Below are positions 1-8,112 of a DNA stretch of 64,000 nt, in pieces. Source of the stretch: Sphingobacteriales bacterium (lineage in GTDB: Bacteria > Bacteroidota > Bacteroidia > Chitinophagales > Chitinophagaceae); the NCBI GenBank assembly GCA_016185185.1, contig JACPOD010000023.1, positions 1-64,000 on the forward strand. The letters run 5' to 3'. Every line of letters begins with the position of its first letter. Position 1 is the stretch's first letter. The translations under genes and the position numbers were made by a program. Under the pieces are notes generated by a model, which did not search any database, was not told the origin of the DNA, and worked only from the letters and a program-made list of their open reading frames with translations.

Positions 1-415
1 TACTTGTTTACCACAAATTTTTAAAAAGCTATAAAATACTTTAAAGTACAAAATAACTTCAGCCTGAATCCGTTTTAAACCTGACTGTCAGTCACAAAAA
101 CCAGCTTTCGTTTTAATTTTATTTTTTTATTCACATCTTATCCATAAGTAGTACCCCTCCCTGATTATGGTACATCTCCCTCAAAAAAACTAGTTGATCT
201 ACTGATTTATTCAATAGTAATTTTACCATTTTTATTAAGTATTTTTACCCAAAATTAACCTAATGCATCTTTAGCAAAACTTACTAAAACCCTTTACAGT
301 ATTGCATTTGAAGCAATTTTTAACCCTCTTTACAGAAATACCCCTATTGCAGGAGGAGGCATTTTTGAGAAAATTGGAGCTGCAATTAATTGTTTATTTA
401 ATTAAAACTACTACG
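1..415. other. AT-rich leader region, no gene seen
   Basis: This stretch is AT-rich and holds no convincing coding sequence. An imperfect palindrome (AGTTGATCTACT, 192-203) could be an operator for the downstream cassette, but nothing else supports that. A purine-rich AGGAGGAGG at 351-359 looks like a Shine-Dalgarno sequence but lies about 57 bases before the nearest ATG, too far to act on it. No good TTTG-N19-TAnnTTTG promoter was found here. Confidence 0.4.
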
Positions 416-487
416 ATGAAAAGTAAACTTACTGCTGGAAAAACAAAAGGTACTAAGCAAACTTGGTGGTTTTTTGATTGGTGGTAA
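416..487 (+). CDS. Putative 23-residue peptide with WWFFDWW C-terminus
   Basis: ATG at 416 opens a 23-codon frame closed by TAA at 485-487. The N-terminal two thirds are basic (five Lys, no acidic residue) and rich in Thr/Gly; the last eight residues, TWWFFDWW, are almost purely aromatic. The frame is open further upstream to a TTG at 302, but that extension has no recognisable features and the ATG follows an A-rich stretch typical of Bacteroidota starts. It sits 32 bases before a membrane-protein gene and about 0.9 kb before a kinase/regulator pair. Function is unknown: a secreted or processed signal peptide is the attractive idea; a Trp-rich leader peptide or a chance ORF remain possible. 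I do not recognise a named family. Confidence 0.45.
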   Translation: MKSKLTAGKTKGTKQTWWFFDWW

Positions 488-519
488 TCATCAAATTATT
501 CTTTTAGGCTTAAACAAGT

Positions 520-1328
520 TTGTTACCTTATATTTGGTTATTAAAACATCCAGATATAAGGTTTTTTCTTACAATAGCAGGTATATCCGAATTACTAATT
601 CTCATTCTTTTCTTTTTCCGAAAACAAAAGAAAAATAAGGTATTGAGATTGACTTTTATCTGTCAATTAACCAGCGTCATTTCCGATATTATTACTGGCT
701 TTATCAGAAAGAAGAATAGTGCTTATTTTGGGATTACGATTGACATATTTACAATAGTTGCTCTTATAGCATTAACTTTCTTATTTCTTTCCGTCATTAC
801 TGGCAACAGGACACGAAAACTGATTTTATTTTCTTCTGTAGCATTGGGTATTTACTTTATTATTCATTTAATAACAGGGCGTAATAGCGGCAACTTTAAC
901 TCAATGAATATTGCTTTCCTGGCTATATTAGTTATTATTTGGTCCATCCTTTTCTTTCAGGGCGTAATAGCGGCAACTTTAACTCAATGAATATTGCTTT
1001 CCTGGCTATATTAGTTATTATTTGGTCCATCCTTTTCTTTTATGAACAACTAACCAAAACAACAGACAGTCAGCAGATTTTTCTTTACAGTTCCCCAAGT
1101 TTTTGGGTGGTGGCTGCTTACCTTATCTACTTTGCAGGTACTTTCTTTTTATTTATTTATTCGCAAAATCAAAACCTCGAAGAGCAAGTGAGTGAAATAT
1201 CTATCCAATATAGTTTAATAAATGGCGTTTTTGTATTAATAAAAAATATCCTTTTATCGGTTGCAATGTTTTCAAAGGGTGACAGCATGGATAAACACCC
1301 GGGAAAATACAGAAGCAGTACCTTTTAA
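520..1328 (+). pseudogene. Polytopic membrane protein, interrupted by an 83-bp duplication
   Basis: The frame starting at TTG 520 encodes hydrophobic segments (roughly residues 13-33, 45-60, 70-95, 105-120 and 128-146), then runs out of frame where an exact 83-bp direct repeat begins and stops at 988-990. The second copy restores the original reading in another frame, which continues YEQLTKTTDSQQIF and ends at TAA 1326-1328. Removing one copy gives one open frame of about 241 residues. A second shift near 1270-1290 would carry translation to a TGA at 1366-1368 that overlaps the kinase ATG, so the true C-terminus is uncertain. The TTG start is also uncertain; a TATATTTG -7-like box lies at 529-536, inside the proposed frame. 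Position between the peptide and the kinase suggests a membrane partner of the signalling cassette. No family recognised. Confidence 0.65.
875..1040 (+). repeat. Exact tandem duplication, 2 x 83 bp
   Basis: Copy 1 is 875-957 and copy 2 is 958-1040; both start CAGGGCGTAATAGCGG and end CCATCCTTTTCTTT, with no difference seen. Because 83 is not a multiple of three the duplication shifts the reading frame of the membrane-protein gene. Perfect identity points to a recent event, or to an assembly error. Confidence 0.95.
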
Positions 1329-1364
1329 AAGAAAAACAGTTAATCCAAAACCAGAACCCATAAA

Positions 1365-2189
1365 ATGATTTTACTACAAGCCGCTGGCAGTTCAAATATC
1401 CCCAGCGTACTTTTTTTTGGAACTCTTGGAATGCTTGCCCTGGCGGTAGGCCTTGTTATATTTATAGTATTCCACCAACGCCGGATTATACGATACCAGC
1501 ATCAATTACAGAAAATGGAAGAAGACCAGCAAAAAATGCTGCTGGAGGCTTCCATACAACTCCAGGAAGAAGAAAGGCAACGCATCGCTGCTGATCTGCA
1601 TGACGATGCTGGCCCCTTGCTGGCTACTGTACGCCTTTATTTAAATGAAAACATAGTAAACCTTGATCAGTCAAGCCAATTACAGGCAATCTACAATGCC
1701 AAACAAATAATTGACGATACCATTCAACTTATCCGCAATATTTCACACAGCCTGATGCCGCCAACGCTTAAAAACTTTGGGCTTGAATCGGCTATAAATG
1801 ATGTGTTTCAAAAAATTAATGGCTCTGGAAGTATTAATGCCAGTTGTCGTTTTCATGATTATCGCCGCAGATTAAAATCAGAGCATGAACTTTCAGTTTA
1901 CCGCATCATCCAGGAAATGATCAATAATATTTTAAAACACAGTAATGCCAGCTTTATTCATCTTACTCAAAATAAAAACGACGATCAGTTTTTTATCAGA
2001 ATTCACCATGATGGATTTGGGTTAACGCAGACAGAATTTGAAAAATTTAAAAATAAACCGCAGGGGCTGGGCCTTAAAAACATTCAGAGCCGGGTGAGTC
2101 TTTTAAAAGGTCAGCTATTTTTTGAAAAGGATCCTTCCCAAACTTATTTTAAAATATCACTTGAACTTCCGGGAGATTCTTTTCAATAA
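1365..2189 (+). CDS. Sensor histidine kinase, HisKA_3 (NarX/DesK-like) type
   Basis: A 274-residue membrane-anchored kinase. One transmembrane helix (about residues 12-35) is followed by a helical linker and a HisKA_3 dimerisation/phosphoacceptor segment with the phosphorylatable His79 in AADLHDDAGPLLATVR. The C-terminal HATPase_c domain shows the N box (E184 and N188 in IIQEMINNILKHSN), the D216-G217 ATP-lid motif in HHDGFGL, and the glycine box GLGLKNIQSR at 234-243. There is almost no extracytoplasmic domain, so the signal must come through the membrane helix or a partner membrane protein, which fits the adjacent broken membrane gene. The regulator gene follows 35 bases downstream and is its expected phosphotransfer partner. 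The start ATG may overlap a stop of the upstream gene (ATGA). Confidence 0.92.
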   Translation: MILLQAAGSSNIPSVLFFGTLGMLALAVGLVIFIVFHQRRIIRYQHQLQKMEEDQQKMLLEASIQLQEEERQRIAADLHDDAGPLLATVRLYLNENIVNLDQSSQLQAIYNAKQIIDDTIQLIRNISHSLMPPTLKNFGLESAINDVFQKINGSGSINASCRFHDYRRRLKSEHELSVYRIIQEMINNILKHSNASFIHLTQNKNDDQFFIRIHHDGFGLTQTEFEKFKNKPQGLGLKNIQSRVSLLKGQLFFEKDPSQTYFKISLELPGDSFQ

Positions 2190-2224
2190 GAATAATTTTT
2201 GTAAATTCGATTTTCAATATTCTT

Positions 2225-2875
2225 ATGAGCATAATCAAAGTAGCTATCGCCGATGATCACCAAATATTCCGTAAGGGGGTGATTCTTTCATTAAGACCTT
2301 TTGCCAACTTAAAATTTGTATTAGAAGCAGAAAATGGCGACGAATTATTACAAGGGCTCGAACAAGCACAGCCAGATGTAATTTTGATGGACTTAAGAAT
2401 GCCAAATAAAGATGGTATTGAGACAACAAAAATCATCAGCAAAACATATCCCCATATCCATATTATTGTTTTAACCATGTTTGAAGATGAGAGATTCGTT
2501 ACTCATTTAATGGAAAATGGAGCAAATGGGTATTTATTAAAAAGTGCTGAGCCTGGTGAAATAAAAAAAGCTATTATGGAAGTAATGGCAAGAGGTTATT
2601 ATTTAAATAATTTCGTTAACAGGATACTACTCAAAAAATCACATAACCGTACTAAAACAATTCCCACCCTTAACAGCGAAATCGTAATCAACGATAAGGA
2701 AAAACAGGTGATTCGCTTATTATGCATGGAATATACAGCACAGGAAATAGCTAAGGAAATGGATATAAGTCCACGGACTGTAGAAGCGATTAAAGACAGG
2801 CTAATGGAAAGATTTGGTGTAAAAAATTCTGTGGGCCTTGTTTTTTATGCAATGAAAAATTCGCTGATAGACTAA
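2225..2875 (+). CDS. Response regulator, NarL/FixJ family
   Basis: A 216-residue regulator. The receiver domain (1-125) has the acidic pocket D10-D11, the phosphoacceptor D56 in VILMDLRMP, a conserved Thr in IVLTMF (T84) and K106 in YLLKSAEP. After a linker, residues about 149-216 form a LuxR/GerE helix-turn-helix with [20 protein letters not shown] as the recognition region. It should be phosphorylated by the adjacent HisKA_3 kinase and bind DNA as a dimer; targets are unknown but may include this cassette. Its TAA stop (2873-2875) overlaps the stop codon of the convergent scoB gene, leaving no room for an intergenic terminator. Confidence 0.94.
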   Translation: MSIIKVAIADDHQIFRKGVILSLRPFANLKFVLEAENGDELLQGLEQAQPDVILMDLRMPNKDGIETTKIISKTYPHIHIIVLTMFEDERFVTHLMENGANGYLLKSAEPGEIKKAIMEVMARGYYLNNFVNRILLKKSHNRTKTIPTLNSEIVINDKEKQVIRLLCMEYTAQEIAKEMDISPRTVEAIKDRLMERFGVKNSVGLVFYAMKNSLID

Positions 2876-3531
2876 ATCTTCATTTCGGGGATTTCGTCAC
2901 TGATTATTAATTTCCCGGCAGTTTTTGAAATAATTTCTTCAACAGATACTCCAGGTGCTCTTTCCAGAAGTTTAAACCCACCAGCAGGTAAAATATCTAA
3001 GACGGCTAATTCAGTTACAATCTTTTTAACACAGTTTACACCTGTCAAAGGCAAAGTACAGGCAGGTAATAATTTCGACTCACCTTTCGGATTTGTATGC
3101 ATCATTGCCACTATAATATTTTTGGCTGCTGCTACCAGGTCCATTGCTCCTCCCATGCCTTTAACCATTTTTCCTGGTATTTTCCAATTAGCAATATCAC
3201 CTGTTTCGGAAACTTCCATAGCCCCCAGCACTGTCAGATCAACCTTTCCTGCACGTATCATCCCAAAACTTTCTGCACTATCGAAAAAGACCCCTCCGGG
3301 CAGCACTGTTACCGTTTCTTTGCCTGCATTTATTAAATCAGGGTCAATCCCATCTTCCAAAGGGTAAGGCCCCATACCTAACATTCCGTTCTCTGATTGC
3401 AACATAATAGAAATGCCAGAAGGAATGTAATTAGCCACTAATGTTGGAATGCCAATTCCAAGATTAACATACATTCCGTTTTTTAATTCACGGGCAATTC
3501 TTTTTGCAATACCAAATTTATCGAGAGCCAT
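2872..3531 (-). CDS. scoB: 3-oxoacid CoA-transferase subunit B
   Basis: 219 residues, full length for the beta subunit of family I CoA transferases. The SENG motif with the catalytic glutamate (E47 in [12 protein letters not shown]) that forms the glutamyl-CoA thioester is intact, as is the GIGIPT start of the fold. With ScoA it moves CoA between succinyl-CoA and acetoacetate (or another 3-oxoacid); exact acyl specificity cannot be read from sequence. It lies 14 bases downstream of scoA and is the last gene of the minus-strand operon. Its stop overlaps the response-regulator stop on the other strand by four bases. Confidence 0.95.
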   Translation of the reverse strand: MALDKFGIAKRIARELKNGMYVNLGIGIPTLVANYIPSGISIMLQSENGMLGMGPYPLEDGIDPDLINAGKETVTVLPGGVFFDSAESFGMIRAGKVDLTVLGAMEVSETGDIANWKIPGKMVKGMGGAMDLVAAAKNIIVAMMHTNPKGESKLLPACTLPLTGVNCVKKIVTELAVLDILPAGGFKLLERAPGVSVEEIISKTAGKLIISDEIPEMKI

Positions 3532-3545
3532 AATAAGCTTTTTAT

Positions 3546-4244
3546 CTATTGTTGTATCCGTACAGTTCTTCGCTCAATTCTTCTTTCATATCCAGTACCC
3601 TGGAATATCCTGTGTACATATATTCCAGCTACATGTATTTCATCGGGATCCAGTTTGCCAGGCTCAACCAGCTGTTCTACTTCCGCAATAGTTATGTCGC
3701 CGGCTTTGGCCATACTCGTTGAAAAATTGCGGGTTGTTTTTCTAAACACAAGATTTCCCATCGTGTCTCCTTTCCATGCTTTTACAATGGCAAAATTTGC
3801 ATGTAAGGCATTTTCCATTAAATACATCTTACCATTAAACTCCCTGGTTTCTTTTCCCTGCGCTATTTCAGTACCATATCCGGCAGGTGTATAAAAAGCA
3901 GGGATTCCCATAGCTGCCATTTGTATTCTGGTTGCCAGTGTGCCCTGAGGGATTAAATCTACTTCCAGTTCGCCGTTCAATAATTGACGCTCGAATTCTT
4001 CATTTTCACCAACATAAGAACTCATCATTTTCTTTATTTGCCTTGTCTTTAATAGTAAGCCCAATCCAAAATCATCTACGCCGGCATTATTTGATATACA
4101 TGTAAGCTCTTTAACCCCTTTTTTTACCAATGCCGCAATCGTGTTTTCGGGGATACCACATAAACCAAATCCGCCCAGCATTACAGTGGCGCCATCATTA
4201 ATATCTTTTATCGCATCTTCTGCACCAGCGACAGTTTTATTCAT
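3546..4244 (-). CDS. scoA: 3-oxoacid CoA-transferase subunit A
   Basis: 232 residues, normal length for the alpha subunit. The N-terminal glycine-rich CoA-binding motif [10 protein letters not shown] (about 24-33) and the following [12 protein letters not shown] region are typical. It pairs with the downstream scoB product as a heterodimer in ketone-body or butyrate/acetoacetate metabolism. The gene begins three bases after the DUF4296 stop, so it is almost certainly co-transcribed with the envelope/cofactor genes upstream. Confidence 0.95.
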   Translation of the reverse strand: MNKTVAGAEDAIKDINDGATVMLGGFGLCGIPENTIAALVKKGVKELTCISNNAGVDDFGLGLLLKTRQIKKMMSSYVGENEEFERQLLNGELEVDLIPQGTLATRIQMAAMGIPAFYTPAGYGTEIAQGKETREFNGKMYLMENALHANFAIVKAWKGDTMGNLVFRKTTRNFSTSMAKAGDITIAEVEQLVEPGKLDPDEIHVAGIYVHRIFQGTGYERRIERRTVRIQQ

Positions 4245-4247
4245 AAC

Positions 4248-4610
4248 TTATTTTTTAACAGGTGGCGAAGGATGAGAAGGCATAACTTTATTTGCTATGT
4301 TTTTATAAGCAGAATCCAAAACAACTTTAAACAAATCAGGATGATTAAGATAAAAATTATAGCTTTTAAAAAAATCGTCTTTTGTTATTTTATATAAAGA
4401 AAATACTTGTTGATATGAAACCGGGGAGACCGAATTAATATTTATGGTTGAATCGTGTTGTTTTCTTTCGTTATTAACTGCATCCGCAATCAGCATATCC
4501 GACAGTACATTTGTCATTTTATCCTGCGTTAAAACTCCTTCCGGGATCTTATCTCTACCAGAGCACCCTCCAAAAAAAAGTAAAATAAAGCTAAAAATAA
4601 AATACCTCAT
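4248..4610 (-). CDS. DUF4296 lipoprotein
   Basis: 120 residues. A short signal peptide ends in a lipobox (LLFFGGC, Cys16), so it is probably anchored in a membrane facing the periplasm. The rest, with KMTNVLSDMLIADAV and a QVFSLYKITKDDFFKSYNFY segment, matches what I know of DUF4296, a Bacteroidota-only family of unknown function. Its start overlaps the end of the DUF4835 gene by four bases (ATGA type) and scoA follows after three bases, so translation is likely coupled. The C-terminus is short and proline-rich. Confidence 0.85.
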   Translation of the reverse strand: MRYFIFSFILLFFGGCSGRDKIPEGVLTQDKMTNVLSDMLIADAVNNERKQHDSTININSVSPVSYQQVFSLYKITKDDFFKSYNFYLNHPDLFKVVLDSAYKNIANKVMPSHPSPPVKK

Positions 4611-5530
4611 TTAAGTTCCTGTTTATACCTCGCACTGTTTGATACATCCAGTTTTTGCAAGAGTTCAGAAGCTCTTGATTTATCAGTTGGATTCCCTTTT
4701 GAAAATACTTTTATGATTTCATCGGCCTTACCCTGAAAAAAGAACTGTACGATCATTGTATTTGGCACTTCTGTATTTACATTATCAATCTTTGTAAGGC
4801 ATTCCAGAATGCCTCTCCGGGCAGCATTTGCATCATCATACATTTTATCCATTCCATTGCGGTAATAACTATAAAAAGCATCATGTATAAGTGAATACCG
4901 GCTGTTGTTCATATTTTCCATTAACCAATACCTGTTTCGGGTGCCATCAAAAGGTTTCCAGCCGCTAATGCCTCTGCCTTCCGGCGCATTATTTACAATA
5001 TTCTGTGCTTTTTGAAAATAAGTATCTCCTCCCCGGGCCGAAAACGAATCGTAATCAAATCCTAAAATCATGTAAACATAATAAGCAAAAACAGCCGTCA
5101 AATTAGAAGCTGTCGGATCGTTTCCCTGTAAATTAGTCTCATTAAATTCCATCGGCTGGAATTCTATATAGCGGAAAGTAACATCGTTATCCTGGTAATT
5201 TACTAATGGCGATAAATACGATGAGTTAAACACAGGTCTGGCTGCCTGTACAGTCAACGAAGCCTGGTAAACATTCGTTTCCAGTTGTTGTGTAAGGGTA
5301 AGAACAAAATTACATTCAATCTTTTCGTTAGATTGAAACACATCGGTGGTCCATTTCCGGTTATTTATAAAATTGGTTAAAGACGTTTGTAAAGTTTGAA
5401 AAACTTTCTTTTCTACGGTTGATGGAATGCGGGATGCGTTTACTGACACTTTTGCCTTAATCTCCTGTCCATTAATTTTTACAGAAAAAATCAACACGGC
5501 AATTAAAACAAGGAATTTTAGTTTATGCAT
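4607..5530 (-). CDS. DUF4835 secreted protein
   Basis: 307 residues with a Sec signal peptide (hydrophobic core about 5-19, likely cut after KINGQ). The mature part begins IKAKVSVNASRIPSTVEKKVFQTL, typical of DUF4835, a Bacteroidota family that is regularly found directly after coaBC. It is presumably periplasmic or outer-membrane associated; its function is not known to me. It overlaps coaBC by eight bases and the DUF4296 gene by four, showing tight operon packing. Confidence 0.87.
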   Translation of the reverse strand: MHKLKFLVLIAVLIFSVKINGQEIKAKVSVNASRIPSTVEKKVFQTLQTSLTNFINNRKWTTDVFQSNEKIECNFVLTLTQQLETNVYQASLTVQAARPVFNSSYLSPLVNYQDNDVTFRYIEFQPMEFNETNLQGNDPTASNLTAVFAYYVYMILGFDYDSFSARGGDTYFQKAQNIVNNAPEGRGISGWKPFDGTRNRYWLMENMNNSRYSLIHDAFYSYYRNGMDKMYDDANAARRGILECLTKIDNVNTEVPNTMIVQFFFQGKADEIIKVFSKGNPTDKSRASELLQKLDVSNSARYKQELK

Positions 5531-6719
5531 TTAACAAGTTCGTTATAGTATCAACTATATCTTTTGCAACAGCTGACTTTGATTTTGTACCGAAAGCATA
5601 TTCATTACCTTTCCGGTCAAAAATAGTGATTTTGTTTGTATCATATCCAAATCCGGCTCCTTCGTCTCTTAATGAATTCATAACAATCATATCGGCATTT
5701 TTACCCTTTAGTTTAGATAACGCATATTCTCTCTCATTATTGGTTTCGAGTGCAAATCCAACTAAAAATTGGCTTTCTTTTTTTTGCTGTCCAAGGGCTT
5801 GCAGAATATCCTTTGTTTTTTTGAATTCCAGTGTCCAGGAATCTGCTTTTTTCTTAATCTTTTCTTCATTTACTGAAACAGGTGTATAATCCGCTACTGC
5901 AGCTGACATTATTGCCATATCTGAGGAAGGAAAGACATTAATACAGGCCTGATACATTTCTTCTGCGCCTGTAACTCTTACTACTGAAATTTGTTTTTCA
6001 GTTATAATTTGATTAGAAGGGCCAAGAACTAATGTAACCTGTGCACCCCTCTTAAAAAGTTCTTTTGCAATTTCAATTCCCATTTTTCCGGAAGAATGAT
6101 TGCCTACAAACCTTACAGGATCAATGGCTTCGTAGGTAGGCCCGGCTGTAACTAAAACCTTTTTACCTTTTAACAGCTCAGGCAAAAAAAAACCTCTCTC
6201 TAAAAACTGTACAATTGCCTCTGGTTCGGCCATTCTGCCTTCCCCTACTAATCCACTTGCCAGTTCGCCATTTTCAACCGGGATAAGTTTGTTCCCATAA
6301 GAAAGAACTTTGTCAATATTAATTTTTGTTGATGGATGCTTCCACATATCCTCATCCATTGCAGGTGCGAGTACTATGGGGCACAGAGCTGATAAATAGA
6401 CTGCCAATAAGAGATTATCGCAAAAACCATTTGCTATTTTAGCCAGCGTATTACAGCTCAGGGGTGCAATAACCATCACATCGGCCCAACGACCCAGCAT
6501 TACATGATTGGCCCATGAGTCTTCATCAAAAAGGTCAATCAGAACTTTATTTTTTGAAAGTGTTGACAATGTTAATGGGGAAACAAAATCTTTTGCAGCA
6601 GGCGTCATTATTACTCTCACCTCAGCTCCGGCCTTTACTAATAAGCGAACCAGTAAAATTGATTTATAGGCAGCAATACTACCCGTAATTCCAATTATTA
6701 TTTTTTTGCCTTCCAGCAT
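5523..6719 (-). CDS. coaBC: Bifunctional phosphopantothenoylcysteine decarboxylase / phosphopantothenate-cysteine ligase
   Basis: 398 residues, full length. The N-terminal flavoprotein CoaC domain (1-175) shows GITGSIAAYKS, the His in WANHVMLG, APLSCNTLAKIANGFCDNLL and the PAMDEDMW substrate loop. The C-terminal CoaB domain (about 186-398) begins GKKVLVTAGPTYEAIDPVRF and has the FVGNHSSGKMG nucleotide loop and KIKKK region. It carries out two successive cytosolic steps of coenzyme A synthesis, CTP-dependent ligation of cysteine to phosphopantothenate and FMN-dependent decarboxylation. The order rpoZ-coaBC-DUF4835 is conserved in Bacteroidota. Confidence 0.97.
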   Translation of the reverse strand: MLEGKKIIIGITGSIAAYKSILLVRLLVKAGAEVRVIMTPAAKDFVSPLTLSTLSKNKVLIDLFDEDSWANHVMLGRWADVMVIAPLSCNTLAKIANGFCDNLLLAVYLSALCPIVLAPAMDEDMWKHPSTKINIDKVLSYGNKLIPVENGELASGLVGEGRMAEPEAIVQFLERGFFLPELLKGKKVLVTAGPTYEAIDPVRFVGNHSSGKMGIEIAKELFKRGAQVTLVLGPSNQIITEKQISVVRVTGAEEMYQACINVFPSSDMAIMSAAVADYTPVSVNEEKIKKKADSWTLEFKKTKDILQALGQQKKESQFLVGFALETNNEREYALSKLKGKNADMIVMNSLRDEGAGFGYDTNKITIFDRKGNEYAFGTKSKSAVAKDIVDTITNLLNA

Positions 6720-6781
6720 TTTACAAAATTACTATTTGAAGGAGTTGATATTGTCTGTTTTGTTACAATAGCTAACAAAAA

Positions 6782-6802
6782 AGCGATGAGAATATCATCG
6801 CT
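6782..6802 (-). terminator. Hairpin plus T-run between rpoZ and coaBC
   Basis: Read on the minus strand, AGCGATGA-TATTC-TCATCGCT is followed at once by TTTTTTG, the form of an intrinsic terminator. It lies after the rpoZ stop and 63 bases before the coaBC start, so it may partly uncouple the two halves of the operon. Confidence 0.65.
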
Positions 6803-6835
6803 GGTGAAATTAATTAAATAGCTTCAAATTTGCAA

Positions 6836-7177
6836 TTAGCTGAATAAATCATCCTGTGGCTTACGGTAATATACTTTATCCTCCATAAACTCCTGCGTAG
6901 CTAATAATGCAGGGTTTGGCATTCTTTCATATGCACGGGAGATTTCAATTTGCTCTTTGTTTTCATGAATTTCCTCCAGACTGTCGGTATGACTGGCAAA
7001 TTCATCTAACTTACTATGCAACTCTTCTTTCAAAGAGATATTAATTTGATTTGCTCTTTTACCAATAATGGCGATTGACTCGTATACATTACCAGTTTTG
7101 GCTTTAATGTCGTTTACATTTTTTGTTTCTACAACATTGTTGGTGTTAACACCCCATTGCTTTCTAAGTTTACTCAT
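6836..7177 (-). CDS. rpoZ: RNA polymerase omega subunit (Rpb6/RpoZ family, Bacteroidota type)
   Basis: 113 residues. The segment KTGNVYESIAIIGKRANQINISLKEEL is the omega/Rpb6 signature, in which the Y/E-x-I-x-KRA-x-Q core packs on the beta-prime subunit. The protein is longer than E. coli omega and has a Bacteroidota-specific C-terminus ending near the conserved NPALLATQEFMEDK. It stabilises the core RNA polymerase. It overlaps bamD by four bases and the bamD-rpoZ-coaBC order supports the call. Confidence 0.88.
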   Translation of the reverse strand: MSKLRKQWGVNTNNVVETKNVNDIKAKTGNVYESIAIIGKRANQINISLKEELHSKLDEFASHTDSLEEIHENKEQIEISRAYERMPNPALLATQEFMEDKVYYRKPQDDLFS

Positions 7178-7968
7178 TTTGAAAGGGCTTTTAAATTATT
7201 TTGTGTTAAATTATAATAACGCTCAGCATCTTTAATCAATTTGCTATCCGGGTACCGGTCAGCAAAATCGTTATATTCTGTAATGACTTGTTCATAACGT
7301 TCCCTTTGCTTTTCTTCCACACTCAGGATTGCGTACTGATAATAAGCCCTAACCACCATCAATTTATACTCATCCCCTTTGGGTGAATCCGGATAATCAT
7401 TAATAAGGTTGGTAAAAGAAATAGCCGCTGCTTTATACTGCCCGAGGTTGTAATATAAAGTAGATGCTTTCAATGCTTTTATTTCCAGTTTGCCCCTGCA
7501 AATATCAATCACTTTATTAGCATCCGCTATTCTTGCTGAGCCTGGATGGTTTGCAATAAAAGTTTGCATGGCACCAATGGCTTTTACAGTATTACTCTGA
7601 TCAAGATCAGGTTTAGGTGATTGTTTGTAAAAACTGTAACACCGCATATAATCCACTTCCTCTGCCTTGCTGCTTTTAGGAAATATTTCCAGGAAATTTT
7701 TGAAATAGTTTTCAGCACTTAAATAATCGTTCTGATTATAGAAACAATATGCATACTTATAGATCATGTCCTCATACCGTGGATCACCTTTGAAATAAGT
7801 AAACAGGTCTTCATATAATTGCTGTGCAACATTATACTTTTTGTTAGCAAAGTATTGCTCAGCCATCCTTAGTTTGTACTCCGGATCTTTACTTTTAAAT
7901 ACTTTGTTATAACGGGAACAGCCAACAAGTATAAACAGAAATAGCAATAAAAACCAGCTCTTCTTCAT
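7174..7968 (-). CDS. bamD: Outer membrane assembly lipoprotein BamD
   Basis: I place the start at the ATG at 7968 (MKKSWFLLL), not at the upstream in-frame ATG at 7998, because it gives a clean lipoprotein signal with lipobox ILVGC (Cys17). The mature 248-residue part consists of TPR-like helical repeats (motifs such as AEQYFANKKYNVAQQLYEDL, YLSAENYFKNFLEIFPKS, ISFTNLINDYPDSPKGDEY), as in BamD/YfiO. It is the essential lipoprotein of the BAM complex that folds beta-barrel proteins into the outer membrane. It heads the minus-strand operon and overlaps rpoZ by four bases. Confidence 0.93.
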   Translation of the reverse strand: MKKSWFLLLFLFILVGCSRYNKVFKSKDPEYKLRMAEQYFANKKYNVAQQLYEDLFTYFKGDPRYEDMIYKYAYCFYNQNDYLSAENYFKNFLEIFPKSSKAEEVDYMRCYSFYKQSPKPDLDQSNTVKAIGAMQTFIANHPGSARIADANKVIDICRGKLEIKALKASTLYYNLGQYKAAAISFTNLINDYPDSPKGDEYKLMVVRAYYQYAILSVEEKQRERYEQVITEYNDFADRYPDSKLIKDAERYYNLTQNNLKALSK

Positions 7969-8061
7969 AAAGTGTGCAAAGTTAAGGGTTTCAGGCAAAT
8001 TTTACCTTATTCCTTTTGATAGCCAAAGTCCGGTGGTTAATCTTTTCTTAATAACAAAAGA

Positions 8062-8079
8062 CCCCGCTAAAATGCGGGG
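8062..8079 (-). terminator. Intrinsic terminator of the OmpA-like gene
   Basis: Minus-strand CCCCGC-ATTTTA-GCGGGG followed by TCTTTTGTT, 34 bases after the stop of the gene at 8113. A GC-rich six-pair stem with a weak T-run. Confidence 0.8.
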
Positions 8080-8112
8080 CCTTGTAAGCAATTTAAGATC
8101 AATCAATTTATA

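Noticed and set aside
192-203. Palindrome AGTTGATCTACT as operator of the signalling cassette
   Set aside because: It is imperfect and single; no second copy or promoter supports it.
351-359. AGGAGGAGG as Shine-Dalgarno site of the peptide
   Set aside because: It is about 57 bases from the ATG, and Bacteroidota rarely use such sites.
302-415. Long form of the peptide frame starting at TTG 302
   Set aside because: The extension has no composition or motif of its own and the start context at ATG 416 is better; kept only as the 23-residue form.
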